Below are positions 1 to 8,495 of a stretch of 64,000 nt of DNA, in pieces (position 1 is the first letter of the stretch; each line of letters opens with the position of its first letter). Made by a program: the position numbers and the translations under genes. Below the pieces are notes generated by a model. That model worked only from the letters and a program-made list of their open reading frames with translations. It was not told the origin of the DNA and did no database searches. This DNA is from Chlorobiales bacterium Clorobi_01. GTDB taxonomy: Bacteria; Bacteroidota; Chlorobiia; Chlorobiales; Chlorobiaceae. Where the stretch lies: NCBI GenBank assembly GCA_001602925.1, contig LUZT01000005.1:62001-126000 (forward strand), given 5' to 3'.

Positions 1-263
1 AGCGGGCCGGAGGTGATCTTGATACTCCCACCCATCTCGGCGGCGATGATGTGCGCAAGCGTGGTCTTGCCGAGTCCGGGCGGACCGGAAAGCAGCACGT
101 GGTCGAGCGCTTCGCCGCGTTTGCGCGCCGCGGTGATGAACACTTTGAGGTTGTCGGTCAGCTTTTTCTGCCCGGCAAAATCGCCCATCTTTTGTGGCCG
201 TATCTGCTCCTCGAACCGGACTTCCGTCGCGTCGGGGGCGGTATTCAGGGCTTCAATCCTCAC
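1..263 (-). CDS. ruvB: RuvB, Holliday junction branch-migration ATPase (N-terminal part; 3' end outside window)
   Basis: RuvB is the hexameric AAA+ motor that, with RuvA, drives branch migration at Holliday junctions before RuvC cuts them. About 87 N-terminal residues are visible: the conserved segment [19 protein letters not shown] followed by the Walker A loop [12 protein letters not shown] and [12 protein letters not shown] chose the GTG at 263 because the RuvB-like sequence begins directly after it and a GAGAG lies about 5 nt upstream; it gives the start [19 protein letters not shown]. The gene starts 19 nt after the upstream permease stop, so it may be cotranscribed with it. ruvC is about 34 kb away in the same window, so the ruv genes are scattered. 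Confidence 0.93.
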   Translation of the reverse strand, partial: MRIEALNTAPDATEVRFEEQIRPQKMGDFAGQKKLTDNLKVFITAARKRGEALDHVLLSGPPGLGKTTLAHIIAAEMGGSIKITSGP

Positions 264-282
264 TCAAGCTCTCGATTTTTGT

Positions 283-1248
283 TCACAGTTTGATCCTTGG
301 ATCGACCACGGCGTAGAGCACATCGGCCAAAAGGTTGCCGAAGACGATCATCGTGCCGGAGACGAAGGTGTTGGCGATAATCAGCGGATAGTCGCGTGCA
401 AAGATCGCCTCGACCGTTACGCGCCCCATGCCGGGAAAAGCAAAGATCACCTCGATAAAGAGCGCCCCGCTGAAGATGAACGGCAGCGAGCTGCCCATCA
501 GCGTGACCACCGGCAAGAGCGCGTTGCGCAAGGCGTGTTTGAGAATCACCACCCGTTCGCTGAGCCCCTTGGCCCGCGCCGTGCGGACGTAGTCCTGCCG
601 GATCACCTCGAGCATACTGCCCCGCACGTAGCGGGCGATGCCGGCGGAGCCGTTGATGCTGAGCACCGTCACCGGCAAGGCGAGGTGCCAGATCCTGTCC
701 ATGATGAAGCCGAACGTCCCGTAGCTCTCCGCGCCGATTTCGTTCAGGCCTGAAACCGGGAAAAGCGGCCACTTCAGGGCAAAAAGGATAATCATCATCA
801 GGGCGAGCCAGAACTCCGGCATCGAGTAGAAGAAGAGCGCCGTAACCGTCAGGAAGCGGTCGAGAAAGCTGTTCTGTTTGACTGCCGAAATCACGCCGAT
901 GATGATGCCGAAGACGAAGTTCGCGATGAGCGTCAGCACGGCGATGGTCATCGTCACCGGCAACGCCTCGGCAATCACGTCGAACACCGGCTGCTGCGCG
1001 CGGCTGAAACTGCGTCCGAAATCACCGTGCAGCACGTTGCCGAGCCACTTGATGTACTGCACCGGCAGCGGATCGTTCAGCCCGTACTGCTGGCGGATCT
1101 GCTCGGCCACGTTGGGGCTGATGCCCGGCTGGATGAAGAACGCCGCCGGATCGCCCGGCGCAAGCCGGATGATGAAGAAGGTCAGGGTCAGTACCCCGAA
1201 GATGAGCGGCACGGCGATCAAAAGCCGTTTGAAGATATACCTGAGCAT
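283..1248 (-). CDS. ABC transporter permease, dipeptide/oligopeptide/nickel type (DppB/OppB-like)
   Basis: This 321-residue inner-membrane permease is one of the two transmembrane subunits of a peptide/nickel importer. It opens with the family signature MLRYIFKRLLIAVPLIFGVLTL and an LAPGDP segment, has about six hydrophobic helices, and contains the EAA coupling loop RTARAKGLSERVVILKHALRNALLPV. It starts a few bases after the stop of the binding-protein gene, so the two form an operon. The second permease (DppC) and the DppD ATPase are not seen here; a DppF/OppF-like ATPase lies alone at 16.5-17.5 kb. The transported substrate cannot be read from sequence. Confidence 0.92.
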   Translation of the reverse strand: MLRYIFKRLLIAVPLIFGVLTLTFFIIRLAPGDPAAFFIQPGISPNVAEQIRQQYGLNDPLPVQYIKWLGNVLHGDFGRSFSRAQQPVFDVIAEALPVTMTIAVLTLIANFVFGIIIGVISAVKQNSFLDRFLTVTALFFYSMPEFWLALMMIILFALKWPLFPVSGLNEIGAESYGTFGFIMDRIWHLALPVTVLSINGSAGIARYVRGSMLEVIRQDYVRTARAKGLSERVVILKHALRNALLPVVTLMGSSLPFIFSGALFIEVIFAFPGMGRVTVEAIFARDYPLIIANTFVSGTMIVFGNLLADVLYAVVDPRIKL

Positions 1249-1252
1249 GTCG

Positions 1253-3031
1253 TTACGGCGCGATTGACGGTTTCAGCGTCCAGTCGTCGATGTTGTAGAA
1301 AGTACCGGAAATATTGAGCTTCGCGCCCTGAATGCGCTTGCTGAACCCTTGCGTCTCCCTGATCCAGTAGAGGAAGGTGATCGGCTGCTGTTCGTGCAGA
1401 ATCTTCTGGTACTCGATCCAGTAGGGACGCGCGTCCTCGGTGCGCATCTTGTTCTTGGCAAGTTCGCAGAGCTGGCCGATCCTCGGATTGATGAAACCGG
1501 GAAAGTTGAAGCGGCTCTTTTTCAGGTCGGAACCCCACACGTCGAGCGGATCGATCTCAAGGCCGATCGACCAGCCCGCCATCCATGCACCGAGTTTGCG
1601 CTCCTGCAGGTTCTGGAAAAAGACGTTGGACTCCTGCATTTCGATCTTGCAGTCGATGCCGATCTCGCGAAGGTTTTGCTGGATGATCGTACAGGCGTAG
1701 TTCCTGCGCGCGTTTCCGGCGTTCGTGTAGAGCACGAAGCTGAACTTGCGCCCGTTCTTCTGCCGGATGCCATCGGGACCCGGCATCCATCCCGCTGCTT
1801 CGAGCAACTTGACGGCTTGCGCCGGATCGTAGCCATAGGGCTTGATCGAGTCGTCGTAGGCCCACTTCAGCGAAGGCGAAATATCGGTTTTGGCCAGCAC
1901 GCCGTACTCGCCGAGATAGCCGTCGATGATCGACTGGCGGTCGATGGCCATGGTCAGCGCACGGCGCACGACCGGATCACCGAAGAGCGGATTGGGCCGG
2001 ATTTTACCAGTCTGGTTGTAGTAATCACCGTCGATGTTCTGCCACCCCACGTAGTCATAGACCCGAAGGCCGATGGTCTTGATATCGACATTCGGATTGG
2101 CCTTCTGCACGGCGGCGAAATCCTCCGGTTTGATATTCTCGACCACATCGACATCACCCGTCTGGAGCTGCGCCAACCGGACGGTGTAGTCGGGAATCAC
2201 GCGGTAGATGATGCGTTTGATGTTGCCCGGCTTGGGCAGGTTGCAGGAGACGCTCGACGAAAGGGTCAGCGACTGCTGCTTGCTCCAGTCGGCGAGGCGG
2301 TACGGGCCAGCGCCCACCGGCTGCTGGTTGAGCTTCGACTCGCGGAACTCCTCCGGCTTGACGTTTTTCCAGAGATGCTCCGGCAGCGGCGTCAGCGATG
2401 TGTGGAAGAGCGCGAGATGCTCCGGTACCGGCTTGTAGAAATGGAAAATAAGCGTGGTGTCGTCCGGCGTCTCGATCGCCCTGTCGAAATCGACCTGCCC
2501 CTTGTCCGCGCCGACCAGTTCGGCAAGAAACTGCTGACGCGGGCTGGCGATCACCGGATTGCCGTAGAGCTTGTAGGCAAACTTGAAGTCGCGCGAAGTA
2601 ATCGGCTGGCCATCAGCCCACTTCGCGTCGTCACGAAGAATATAGGTGATGGAGCGATTGTCGGGCGACATCGTCCAGGTTTTGGCCAGCGCGGCTTTTG
2701 GCGACTTCTCGTCGGGATTTCCAGACGAGGGACGCAACCGCTTTTCGAGGGCAAGGTAGTTGAGCAGGCCGGTTTTGGTGTCGAACTCGCCCTGCAGGAG
2801 ACCCGGATAGATCAGCCCGGTGATCTCGCTCGACGTGAGCGACGCCCCGATGACCGGGTTGAGGTAATCGGCGTCACCAAGCATTCCGATAACCAGCGTG
2901 CTGTCCCTGGCCGCGCCCGAAAGTGCACCGGATTTACCGCCAGACTTCGAACAGGCCGTCAACAGGGTTGAGGCCGCAAGCAGCGAAATCGACAAAAGAC
3001 GGGAGATGCGTTTAGTCGTTTTCATCATCAT
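1253..3031 (-). CDS. ABC transporter substrate-binding lipoprotein, SBP_bac_5 family (DppA/OppA-like)
   Basis: A periplasmic solute-binding lipoprotein of about 590 residues. The N-terminus has Lys/Arg, a hydrophobic stretch and the lipobox LLTAC followed by Ser, Gly and Lys, so it should be lipid-anchored. The body matches family 5 extracellular binding proteins: EIKGL-like start of the mature domain, RRALTMAIDRQSIID in the middle and an aromatic-rich C-terminus. Three consecutive ATG codons (3031, 3028, 3025) are possible starts; a GAAGAG about 7 nt before the last one favours 3025. The start lies inside the end of hprK, which implies translational coupling, and the DppB-like permease follows directly. 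Confidence 0.92.
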   Translation of the reverse strand: MMMKTTKRISRLLSISLLAASTLLTACSKSGGKSGALSGAARDSTLVIGMLGDADYLNPVIGASLTSSEITGLIYPGLLQGEFDTKTGLLNYLALEKRLRPSSGNPDEKSPKAALAKTWTMSPDNRSITYILRDDAKWADGQPITSRDFKFAYKLYGNPVIASPRQQFLAELVGADKGQVDFDRAIETPDDTTLIFHFYKPVPEHLALFHTSLTPLPEHLWKNVKPEEFRESKLNQQPVGAGPYRLADWSKQQSLTLSSSVSCNLPKPGNIKRIIYRVIPDYTVRLAQLQTGDVDVVENIKPEDFAAVQKANPNVDIKTIGLRVYDYVGWQNIDGDYYNQTGKIRPNPLFGDPVVRRALTMAIDRQSIIDGYLGEYGVLAKTDISPSLKWAYDDSIKPYGYDPAQAVKLLEAAGWMPGPDGIRQKNGRKFSFVLYTNAGNARRNYACTIIQQNLREIGIDCKIEMQESNVFFQNLQERKLGAWMAGWSIGLEIDPLDVWGSDLKKSRFNFPGFINPRIGQLCELAKNKMRTEDARPYWIEYQKILHEQQPITFLYWIRETQGFSKRIQGAKLNISGTFYNIDDWTLKPSIAP

Positions 3032-4040
3032 ACTCTTCGAAACTGGTTGACGGAGCGGGCGCTTCGGCGCGCTCCTTGTTGATAACGTTGCGGATTCTCT
3101 CGGTCAGCGCCTCGGCGGGTACGTACCCTGCATAATGCTTCAGGAGGAAGTTCAGTGCCACCACCTCGATGATGACCGTAATGTTCTTGCCGGGGAAAAT
3201 CGGAAGTTGCACCAGAGGCAGATCGACGCCAAGCAATTTGACCATTTTCTGGTCAAGCCCAAGCCGCTCGTATTCGGACTCCTTGCTCCATTCGAGCAAC
3301 TCAACCACCACCTGTACCTCTTTGCTGTCACGAATTGCCCGGATGCCGAAATTCTGTCGAACATCAACGACGCCAAGACCACGAATCTCCATGAAGTGGT
3401 CAATGATATTGTTGCGCGATGCAACCAGCGTCTTGGTCTCTCCCTTGCGCTTGACAACCACAACGTCGTCGGCCACCAGTCCATGGCCCCGCTCGATAAG
3501 ATCGAGCGCCACCTCCGATTTACCGAGACCGCTTTTGCCGGTCAGAAGCACGCCGACGCCATAGACATCGATCATCGAGCCGTGATACTGCTGGTAGAGC
3601 GAGAACTCTTCATCGAGAAAATCGGTGATGTGATAAATGGTCTTGGTCGAAGAGCAGCGTGTGATGAACACCGGAATCCCTGCGCCGGTAGCCATGTCGA
3701 CCAGTTCCTGATCGAGCTTGTTGTTACTGGTCAGAATGATGCATGGTATCCTGAAGCTGACGAAATTGGCAAAAGCTGTTTTGCGTTCTTCATCGGAAAG
3801 GTGGTTCAGATAGCGCGTTTCAGTGTTGCCGAGAATCTGTACCCGCTTGTAGGTGAACAGTTTGGTGAACCCCGCTATGGCCAGGCCGGGACGATGAAGA
3901 TCGCGTTCGTGGATGCGGCGCTTCTGTTCATCAAGCTCGTTGAGACGCCGAAATTTTATATCGAACCGCTTCTGTATGTGTTCAAAAAAATAGGCGACCG
4001 TGATCGATCGCTTCTTCAGGCCCTTCTGGTCAAAATTCAT
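3012..4040 (-). CDS. hprK: HPr kinase/phosphorylase
   Basis: HprK phosphorylates and dephosphorylates HPr (or an HPr-like protein) on a serine. The 342-residue protein has the N-terminal HprK domain and a C-terminal kinase domain with the P-loop GKSGLGKS at about residues 168-175, VADDVV shortly after, and the family signature MEIRGLGVVDV. It sits between the hibernation-factor gene and the binding-protein gene and overlaps the latter by about 20 nt. No phosphotransferase enzyme I, HPr or permease gene is present in the window, so its partner is unknown here; in bacteria with incomplete PTS it is thought to have a regulatory role. Confidence 0.95.
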   Translation of the reverse strand: MNFDQKGLKKRSITVAYFFEHIQKRFDIKFRRLNELDEQKRRIHERDLHRPGLAIAGFTKLFTYKRVQILGNTETRYLNHLSDEERKTAFANFVSFRIPCIILTSNNKLDQELVDMATGAGIPVFITRCSSTKTIYHITDFLDEEFSLYQQYHGSMIDVYGVGVLLTGKSGLGKSEVALDLIERGHGLVADDVVVVKRKGETKTLVASRNNIIDHFMEIRGLGVVDVRQNFGIRAIRDSKEVQVVVELLEWSKESEYERLGLDQKMVKLLGVDLPLVQLPIFPGKNITVIIEVVALNFLLKHYAGYVPAEALTERIRNVINKERAEAPAPSTSFEEYDDEND

Positions 4041-4077
4041 GCTCGGCAGGTCATGGTTTTCGGGAAGCCCTATACCG

Positions 4078-4105
4078 TAACAGGGCCAGCATGCTGACCC
4101 TGTTA
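4078..4105 (-). other. Strong intercistronic hairpin between the hibernation factor and hprK
   Basis: TAACAGGG at 4078-4085 pairs with CCCTGTTA at 4098-4105, and the inner CAGC/GCTG extends the helix to about 13 pairs including one G-T wobble. No T-tract follows on the minus strand, so it is more likely an mRNA-stability or partial-attenuation element than a full terminator. Confidence 0.6.
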
Positions 4106-4117
4106 TGATGACTTATT

Positions 4118-4444
4118 TCAGATGTTCCGCTGCTTTTCCTTCAGTTTTTTGAGCTGTCTCTCCAGTACATCGATACAGTTCTCTATCGCCTGTTCATAGG
4201 TCGGGGCCGACTCTCTGGCCACAAAATCATGCTGTGGCACATGAACGGTAATTTCAGCCAGCTTGTTCTGGTCATGATCATTTTTCTGGTGATCGAGAAT
4301 GACATGACAATTGAGCGCACCGGCATAAAACTTCGAAAGTCCCGAAGCTGCATCGCGAGCGTAGTCTTCTATGCTGCCATGATTGTTGGAATGACGAAGA
4401 GTAACCTTGACGGTAACCGCATCACTGGTAACTGAATTTGTCAT
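4118..4444 (-). CDS. hpf: Ribosome hibernation promoting factor / RaiA-like, short form
   Basis: A 108-residue protein of the HPF/YfiA family, which binds the 30S decoding region during starvation and inactivates ribosomes. It shows the characteristic pattern: VTVKVTLRHSNNHGSIEDYARDAASGLSKFY, then ILDHQKNDHDQNKLAEITVHVPQHDFVARESAPTYEQAIENCIDVLERQLKKLKEKQ split over the basic C-terminal helix. It lacks the long-form C-terminal dimerisation domain. An in-frame ATG exists further upstream, but the start at 4444 has a near-perfect AGGGAGG site about 5 nt before it. It lies upstream of hprK on the same strand with a hairpin between them. Confidence 0.92.
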   Translation of the reverse strand: MTNSVTSDAVTVKVTLRHSNNHGSIEDYARDAASGLSKFYAGALNCHVILDHQKNDHDQNKLAEITVHVPQHDFVARESAPTYEQAIENCIDVLERQLKKLKEKQRNI

Positions 4445-4542
4445 ACCTGCCTCCCTTGAAAGAATTGAAATACCTTGAAAGAACGGCACCGGCATCGATT
4501 AATAATGACTGTCACCTGGACAGATGCCGGTAATTGTGAAAA

Positions 4543-5553
4543 TCAGGCCCTGGGATGAGCTTTGGTGTAGGCATCCCTCAACCTGTTGAATGTCACATGG
4601 GTATACAGCTCCGTTGTCGTCAGGTTGCTGTGGCCCAGCATCTCGCTGACGCTTTTCAGGTCTGCGCCGCCATTGAGCATGTGTGTTGCAAAGGTGTGCC
4701 GGAGCATGTGTGGATTTTTCCTTGCCGATTCGGTAACCGGGGAGAGATACCTCTTTGTCATTCTCTGCACAAGCATGGGATAAATCTGTCTGCCTTTTGC
4801 CGTTACGAAAACTTTCGAAGCTTCACCGGCCCCCTCTTTTAATATTCTAAAGAAGTTTCGCCTGACTTCAAAATAATTTCTGAGCGCTTCGGCAGCGGGC
4901 TCCCCGAGCGGCACAATGCGCTGTTTGCGCCCCTTTCCGGTAACTTTCAGAAATCCGTGCACGAGATCGACATCAGTATTTTCCAGACCGGTCACCTCAG
5001 ACAGGCGCAGGCCGCAACCATAGAGCAATTCGAGCACCGCCCGGTCTCTCGCCAGCTCGAACCTCTGCACCTCTGCCTTTTGCCCCTGCTCCGGGCCAAC
5101 ACTTTCTTGATCTGAAAACACAAGCTGGTCGAAAAGCCGTGAGGCCTCCTCTTCGCTCAGAAAATCAGGAATCTTCCGTTCGAGCCTTGGAGTCAAAACC
5201 AGAGAAAGCGGAGAGCGCTCGATCTTTCCTGTGTCAAGCAGAAAGCGGTAAAAGCTTTTGACCGAAGCAAGCTTGCGCGCGATTGAACGGGGCTTGATGC
5301 CGCTGTCGAGCAAATCGCCCATGAAACGCCTGACATCAGCCACTTCGACCAGCTCTGGATCGACAGCGGACATTTCTTGATGGCCGCTCTCATCGGTCAA
5401 AAACTCGAAAAACTGGATAAGGTCAGTAGTGTAGGCGGTTACCGTTTTGGTCGAAACGTTGCGAGCCGATTCGAGATGTACAAGAAACTCATCGAGCCAC
5501 CGGCAATTGGCTACATCTTTTTTTGCAAATTGAACAGGAGTGCTTCTCTTCAT
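4543..5553 (-). CDS. xerC: Tyrosine recombinase XerC/XerD-type
   Basis: A 336-residue site-specific recombinase expected to resolve chromosome dimers at dif. It has an N-terminal SAM-like core-binding domain and a C-terminal catalytic domain with the full active site: Arg183 in YGCGLRLSEV, His282 and Arg285 in HMLRHTFATH, His308 in MLGHSNL and the nucleophile Tyr317 in TTELYTHV. An unusual hydrophilic insertion lies around residues 148-165. I use xerC rather than xerD because of the GLRLSEV/LGH context, but the two are not safely separated by eye. It overlaps the upstream gene by 4 nt (ATGA). Confidence 0.9.
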   Translation of the reverse strand: MKRSTPVQFAKKDVANCRWLDEFLVHLESARNVSTKTVTAYTTDLIQFFEFLTDESGHQEMSAVDPELVEVADVRRFMGDLLDSGIKPRSIARKLASVKSFYRFLLDTGKIERSPLSLVLTPRLERKIPDFLSEEEASRLFDQLVFSDQESVGPEQGQKAEVQRFELARDRAVLELLYGCGLRLSEVTGLENTDVDLVHGFLKVTGKGRKQRIVPLGEPAAEALRNYFEVRRNFFRILKEGAGEASKVFVTAKGRQIYPMLVQRMTKRYLSPVTESARKNPHMLRHTFATHMLNGGADLKSVSEMLGHSNLTTTELYTHVTFNRLRDAYTKAHPRA

Positions 5554-6398
5554 GAGACAACAAAGCTGACGAGAAATTCTCTCTCTCTGATGTAATACAA
5601 GCGGTCGTCTTTTATGAGAAAACTGTTGAACACTGGCATCGGTTCCCCGGAAGCCATTACATCTTCATGAACAAGGCGTTCGCATTCGCTCACGCTCAAC
5701 GTGGAGACCCAGCCGGGAACACCCTCTGCGACAGGCTCTATCCGGTGAAACGCTGTAACACTCGTCGCACCGTGATTGATGTTTTCGACGTGCCCCGCCT
5801 CATCGAAAGCAGTGTCGGGCAGCAGAATTCGCTGTCTCTCCTCTTCGCTTTGTGCCGCGTCGCGGAGCTGGTTTGGCCGCTCGTGCGCCGTACCGAGATG
5901 TTCGAGTTCGCAACCGGAAAGGGGATCAATCAGAACGTAGTCCCGTTCGGGAAAACCCGCAAAGACGATTGATCGGTAAGCGAGAAAGACATCGCCGAGA
6001 TTGGCTGTGAACGTGAGATCAGGACGGCTCCAGACGACGCGGGCCTCCGGAAGATTAATCACCCAGATGCCCTGATGCTCCGGGCTTCCCGGCTGATAGG
6101 TATGACAGACAAGCCGGCTGCCATGAACCGTTTCGAGACCGATCATCCAGCCGTCACCAACCGGCGTCTCGTTTTCGTCCCCGGCAGTCAGCACGAAATC
6201 ATCGCGCAGCACACGGCCCGTGGAGGATTCGAGGCAAAAGAACGCTGCCTTGCGCTCCTGCGGAAAACGCTTGATGCCCATCACCGCGTCGCTGCTGAAC
6301 ATCAGTTGCCAGATGAGCGCACCGTTGCCTCCATGCCACGACCACAGCGTTCCGGCTGCAGAGTAAGCCGGACGATTTTCAGAAGCTTCAGAGTTCAT
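5550..6398 (-). CDS. Conserved protein of unknown function (possibly DUF4905-like)
   Basis: A 282-residue soluble protein with no signal peptide or clear membrane helix. It is rich in Trp and short beta-like stretches (TLWSWHGGNGALIWQL, GIWVINLPEARVVWSRPDL, FPERDYVLIDPLSGCELEHLG), a pattern that suggests beta-propeller-like or WD-like folding, but no catalytic motif is visible. It resembles uncharacterised Bacteroidota/Chlorobiota proteins that I tentatively associate with DUF4905; a domain search would settle that. It overlaps the upstream methyltransferase gene and the downstream recombinase gene by 4 nt each, so the three form one tightly packed minus-strand operon. Confidence 0.8.
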   Translation of the reverse strand: MNSEASENRPAYSAAGTLWSWHGGNGALIWQLMFSSDAVMGIKRFPQERKAAFFCLESSTGRVLRDDFVLTAGDENETPVGDGWMIGLETVHGSRLVCHTYQPGSPEHQGIWVINLPEARVVWSRPDLTFTANLGDVFLAYRSIVFAGFPERDYVLIDPLSGCELEHLGTAHERPNQLRDAAQSEEERQRILLPDTAFDEAGHVENINHGATSVTAFHRIEPVAEGVPGWVSTLSVSECERLVHEDVMASGEPMPVFNSFLIKDDRLYYIREREFLVSFVVS

Positions 6399-7129
6399 GC
6401 CTTCAACCGTTGCAGTTTGTAGATCGTCACGGCCACCGTCTGGTCGCCCTCGGCGTCGAACATGCGCGTCTCGGCGACTTCGAATCCGTTCTCGTGCACC
6501 AGTTCGAGAAACTGGTCGGCCAATCGCCGCCGCGGATCGGCGATGTACGCCGCTCCACCGGGAGCGAGCAACGCGTCGATGGCTGTAACGATGGGCAGCA
6601 GATTGACCCGCTCGTAGAGCACGTCGGCGGCGATGACGGCATCGAACTTCTCGGCAACCTTGACCATGCGCCAGTCGAGGCGAGCGGTATCGAGCGGCAC
6701 GCGATTCTTCATCGCATTGTAGGCCACGAACCTCAGCGCCTCGGTCGAGTAATCGGTACAGAGTACGCGAGCGCCGCTCCTGGCGGCAGCGATACTTGCC
6801 ATGCCGACCCCGGCCCCGAGTTCAAGCACCGACTTTCCGGCAAGCTCTCCGGTCTCGACAATCTGGCGGGAGAGAGTTACTGCGGCTGGCCAGATTTCGG
6901 CCCAGTAAGGCATCTGTTCATCCTTTACAAATGCGGCAGGATCGATGCGGTCAAGAAGCGCATAACTGTCGAGCACACTCAGGAAGGTAAAATCGCTCTC
7001 TCCGAAGCGGTGAGAGACCTCCCGCAGATCGTATTCGGCAGCAAGCTCCGCGCGCAAGCGGGACAACTCATTTTCAATGGCATCGTCCTGCCAGCCAGAG
7101 ACCGGCACCGTATATCTTTCAAAAGGCAT
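6395..7129 (-). CDS. Class I SAM-dependent methyltransferase, METTL21/Nnt1-like
   Basis: A 244-residue Rossmann-fold methyltransferase. The SAM-binding motif I is VLELGAGVGMASIAAARSGA, followed by the acidic loop VLCTDYSTEALRF and the motif IAADVLYERVNLLPIV, which is typical of the METTL21/DUF43-like protein-lysine methyltransferase group (COG3897-type). The preceding PYWAEIWPAAVTLSR segment also fits that group. The substrate is not known; a protein lysine is a reasonable guess. It is first in the operon that continues into the unknown protein and the Xer recombinase. Confidence 0.85.
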   Translation of the reverse strand: MPFERYTVPVSGWQDDAIENELSRLRAELAAEYDLREVSHRFGESDFTFLSVLDSYALLDRIDPAAFVKDEQMPYWAEIWPAAVTLSRQIVETGELAGKSVLELGAGVGMASIAAARSGARVLCTDYSTEALRFVAYNAMKNRVPLDTARLDWRMVKVAEKFDAVIAADVLYERVNLLPIVTAIDALLAPGGAAYIADPRRRLADQFLELVHENGFEVAETRMFDAEGDQTVAVTIYKLQRLKA

Positions 7130-7238
7130 GAATAAAACTCCTGATGCTAAATCTGGTCACAAATTTAATGAATATCGCTTCCGTTTTCTATTTTGCTGCA
7201 CTAATGGCTTATCACCTTAACCCATCCGGCTTATACCC

Positions 7239-7592
7239 ATGAACAAAGAGATCATCGAAGTTTTCGACAACACCTATCCCGGCAGGGACTACACCATCGA
7301 AATCATCAACCCCGAATTCACCTCGGTCTGCCCCAAAACCGGCCTGCCCGACTTCGGCACAATCACCGTGAATTACGTGCCCGACAAGAGCTGCATCGAG
7401 CTCAAGTCCCTCAAGTACTACTTCCTCGAATTCCGCAACGCTGGCATCTTCTACGAGAACATCACCAACCGGATCCTCGACGACCTTGTTGAAGCCTGCC
7501 AACCGAGAAGAATGACCGTCAAAACCGAGTGGAACGCCAGAGGCGGTATCACCGAAACCGTCACCGTCAGCTACAGCGCCAGCCAACAGTAA
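7239..7592 (+). CDS. queF: NADPH-dependent 7-cyano-7-deazaguanine (preQ0) reductase QueF, type I
   Basis: QueF reduces the nitrile of preQ0 to preQ1, the last free-base step before queuosine is inserted into tRNA. The 117-residue length fits the short, unimodular type I enzyme. Key features are FTSVCPKTGLPDFG with the catalytic Cys, the ELKSLKYYFLEFRN segment (QueF signature ESKSLK-like) and YENITNRILDDLVEA. No other queuosine gene is nearby. I see no preQ1 riboswitch in the roughly 100 nt upstream, and no strong ribosome-binding site before the ATG. Confidence 0.95.
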   Translation: MNKEIIEVFDNTYPGRDYTIEIINPEFTSVCPKTGLPDFGTITVNYVPDKSCIELKSLKYYFLEFRNAGIFYENITNRILDDLVEACQPRRMTVKTEWNARGGITETVTVSYSASQQ

Positions 7593-7606
7593 CCCGCTCA
7601 ATGCAG

Positions 7607-7630
7607 AACGCCCCGGAAATCCGGGGCGTT
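7607..7630. terminator. Hairpin between convergent queF and pscC
   Basis: AACGCCCCGG at 7607-7616 pairs perfectly with CCGGGGCGTT at 7621-7630 around a 4-nt loop. It sits between the 3' ends of both genes. Neither side has a proper T-tract, so termination may be weak or aided by other factors. Confidence 0.65.
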
Positions 7631-7667
7631 GCTGGGAGAAAACCTCTGTTATAAATTCCGTGCGGAA

Positions 7668-8288
7668 TCAGTACTTCTCGTAGAGCCAGATGCCGATGGT
7701 CTTGGCATCGTCGTCGCTGATACCGGAACCAGGGAAGCCCTGCATACGCTTGACAATCAGGTTGACCTGACCGGTCTTCTTGTACTTGGTGCGGAAAAGG
7801 TCTGCAACGGAATCAAGCGTGTGGCATTTGTTGCAGCGCGTATCGGTCAGGGTTTTGGCCGCCGCAAAATCGAATCCTGCCGGAGCCGGAGGGACATCGC
7901 TCGTCGCAGCAGGCTTGTCGAGGAACTCTTTCAGTTCAGTAACGGAACGAATGTATTTGCCCTCCATTGTGGTGGTGCGGCCTTTCTCCCAGTAAACCCT
8001 GAGGCTGAAAAACATCACCATGACGATCACAAAAATGCTCAGCGGAAAGCTCAGGAACCACTTGTCGCTGATCGCACCGGACATCTTGCCGAGGCCCATG
8101 ATAATGATTGAAGCGCAGAAAATGAGGAGAAACCAACCCATGAACGACCTCAAAGGAGTGAGGAGGGCTGAGTGATTCGGCGCCGGGATGTAGCCAGTCA
8201 GGAAAGATACCGAAAAAAACAAAGCTCCCATTAAGACAGCCCCGCCTACTGCGAGAGCAATAAGCTTACCGTTTGACTTGTTGTCCAT
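7668..8288 (-). CDS. pscC: Photosynthetic reaction centre cytochrome c-551 / cytochrome cz (PscC)
   Basis: PscC is the membrane-bound monohaem cytochrome that passes electrons to P840 in the type I reaction centre of green sulfur bacteria. The 206-residue protein has three N-terminal hydrophobic helices (about residues 9-31, 46-66 and 77-97) and then a soluble domain with the haem-attachment site CNKCH at 152-156 and a likely axial Met in KRMQGFPGSGI near residue 182. It has no cleavable signal; the first helix should place the haem domain in the periplasm. It is monocistronic, convergent with queF and divergent from ppc. This gene is the main evidence for the taxonomic assignment. Confidence 0.96.
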   Translation of the reverse strand: MDNKSNGKLIALAVGGAVLMGALFFSVSFLTGYIPAPNHSALLTPLRSFMGWFLLIFCASIIIMGLGKMSGAISDKWFLSFPLSIFVIVMVMFFSLRVYWEKGRTTTMEGKYIRSVTELKEFLDKPAATSDVPPAPAGFDFAAAKTLTDTRCNKCHTLDSVADLFRTKYKKTGQVNLIVKRMQGFPGSGISDDDAKTIGIWLYEKY

Positions 8289-8340
8289 GACAGGTAATGG
8301 ATTAGGTGTTAGCCGCTTTCAAGAATTTATTGAGAAAGAT

Positions 8341-8395
8341 AAACATTATTGGCAAAGGGGGCAAACATTTAAGCCTAAAAAGCGTCAAACATTAT
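8341..8395. promoter_or_regulatory. Three spaced AAACATTWW repeats in the pscC-ppc divergent promoter region
   Basis: AAACATTAT occurs at 8341-8349 and 8387-8395, and AAACATTTA at 8363-8371. Spacings of 22 and 24 nt put them on nearly the same helical face. They lie about 50-110 nt upstream of the pscC start. Their role as operator sites is inferred. Confidence 0.4.
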
Positions 8396-8495
8396 CGATC
8401 ATCCCTGCGCAAAAGATTAGGATTTTGCTTGCAGCCGCGCGAAGCGTAAGTTTCATCGAAGTACCAGCCATTGTCCAATCAGAAGTCCCGATACC

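Noticed and set aside
1349-2971. Long plus-strand frame opposite the binding-lipoprotein gene
   Set aside because: Antisense of a clear SBP_bac_5 gene with lipobox; translation is low-complexity Arg/Val/Asp-rich and has no recognisable motif.
7130-7238. preQ1 riboswitch upstream of queF
   Set aside because: The short leader lacks the C-rich pseudoknot pattern expected for preQ1-I or preQ1-II aptamers.
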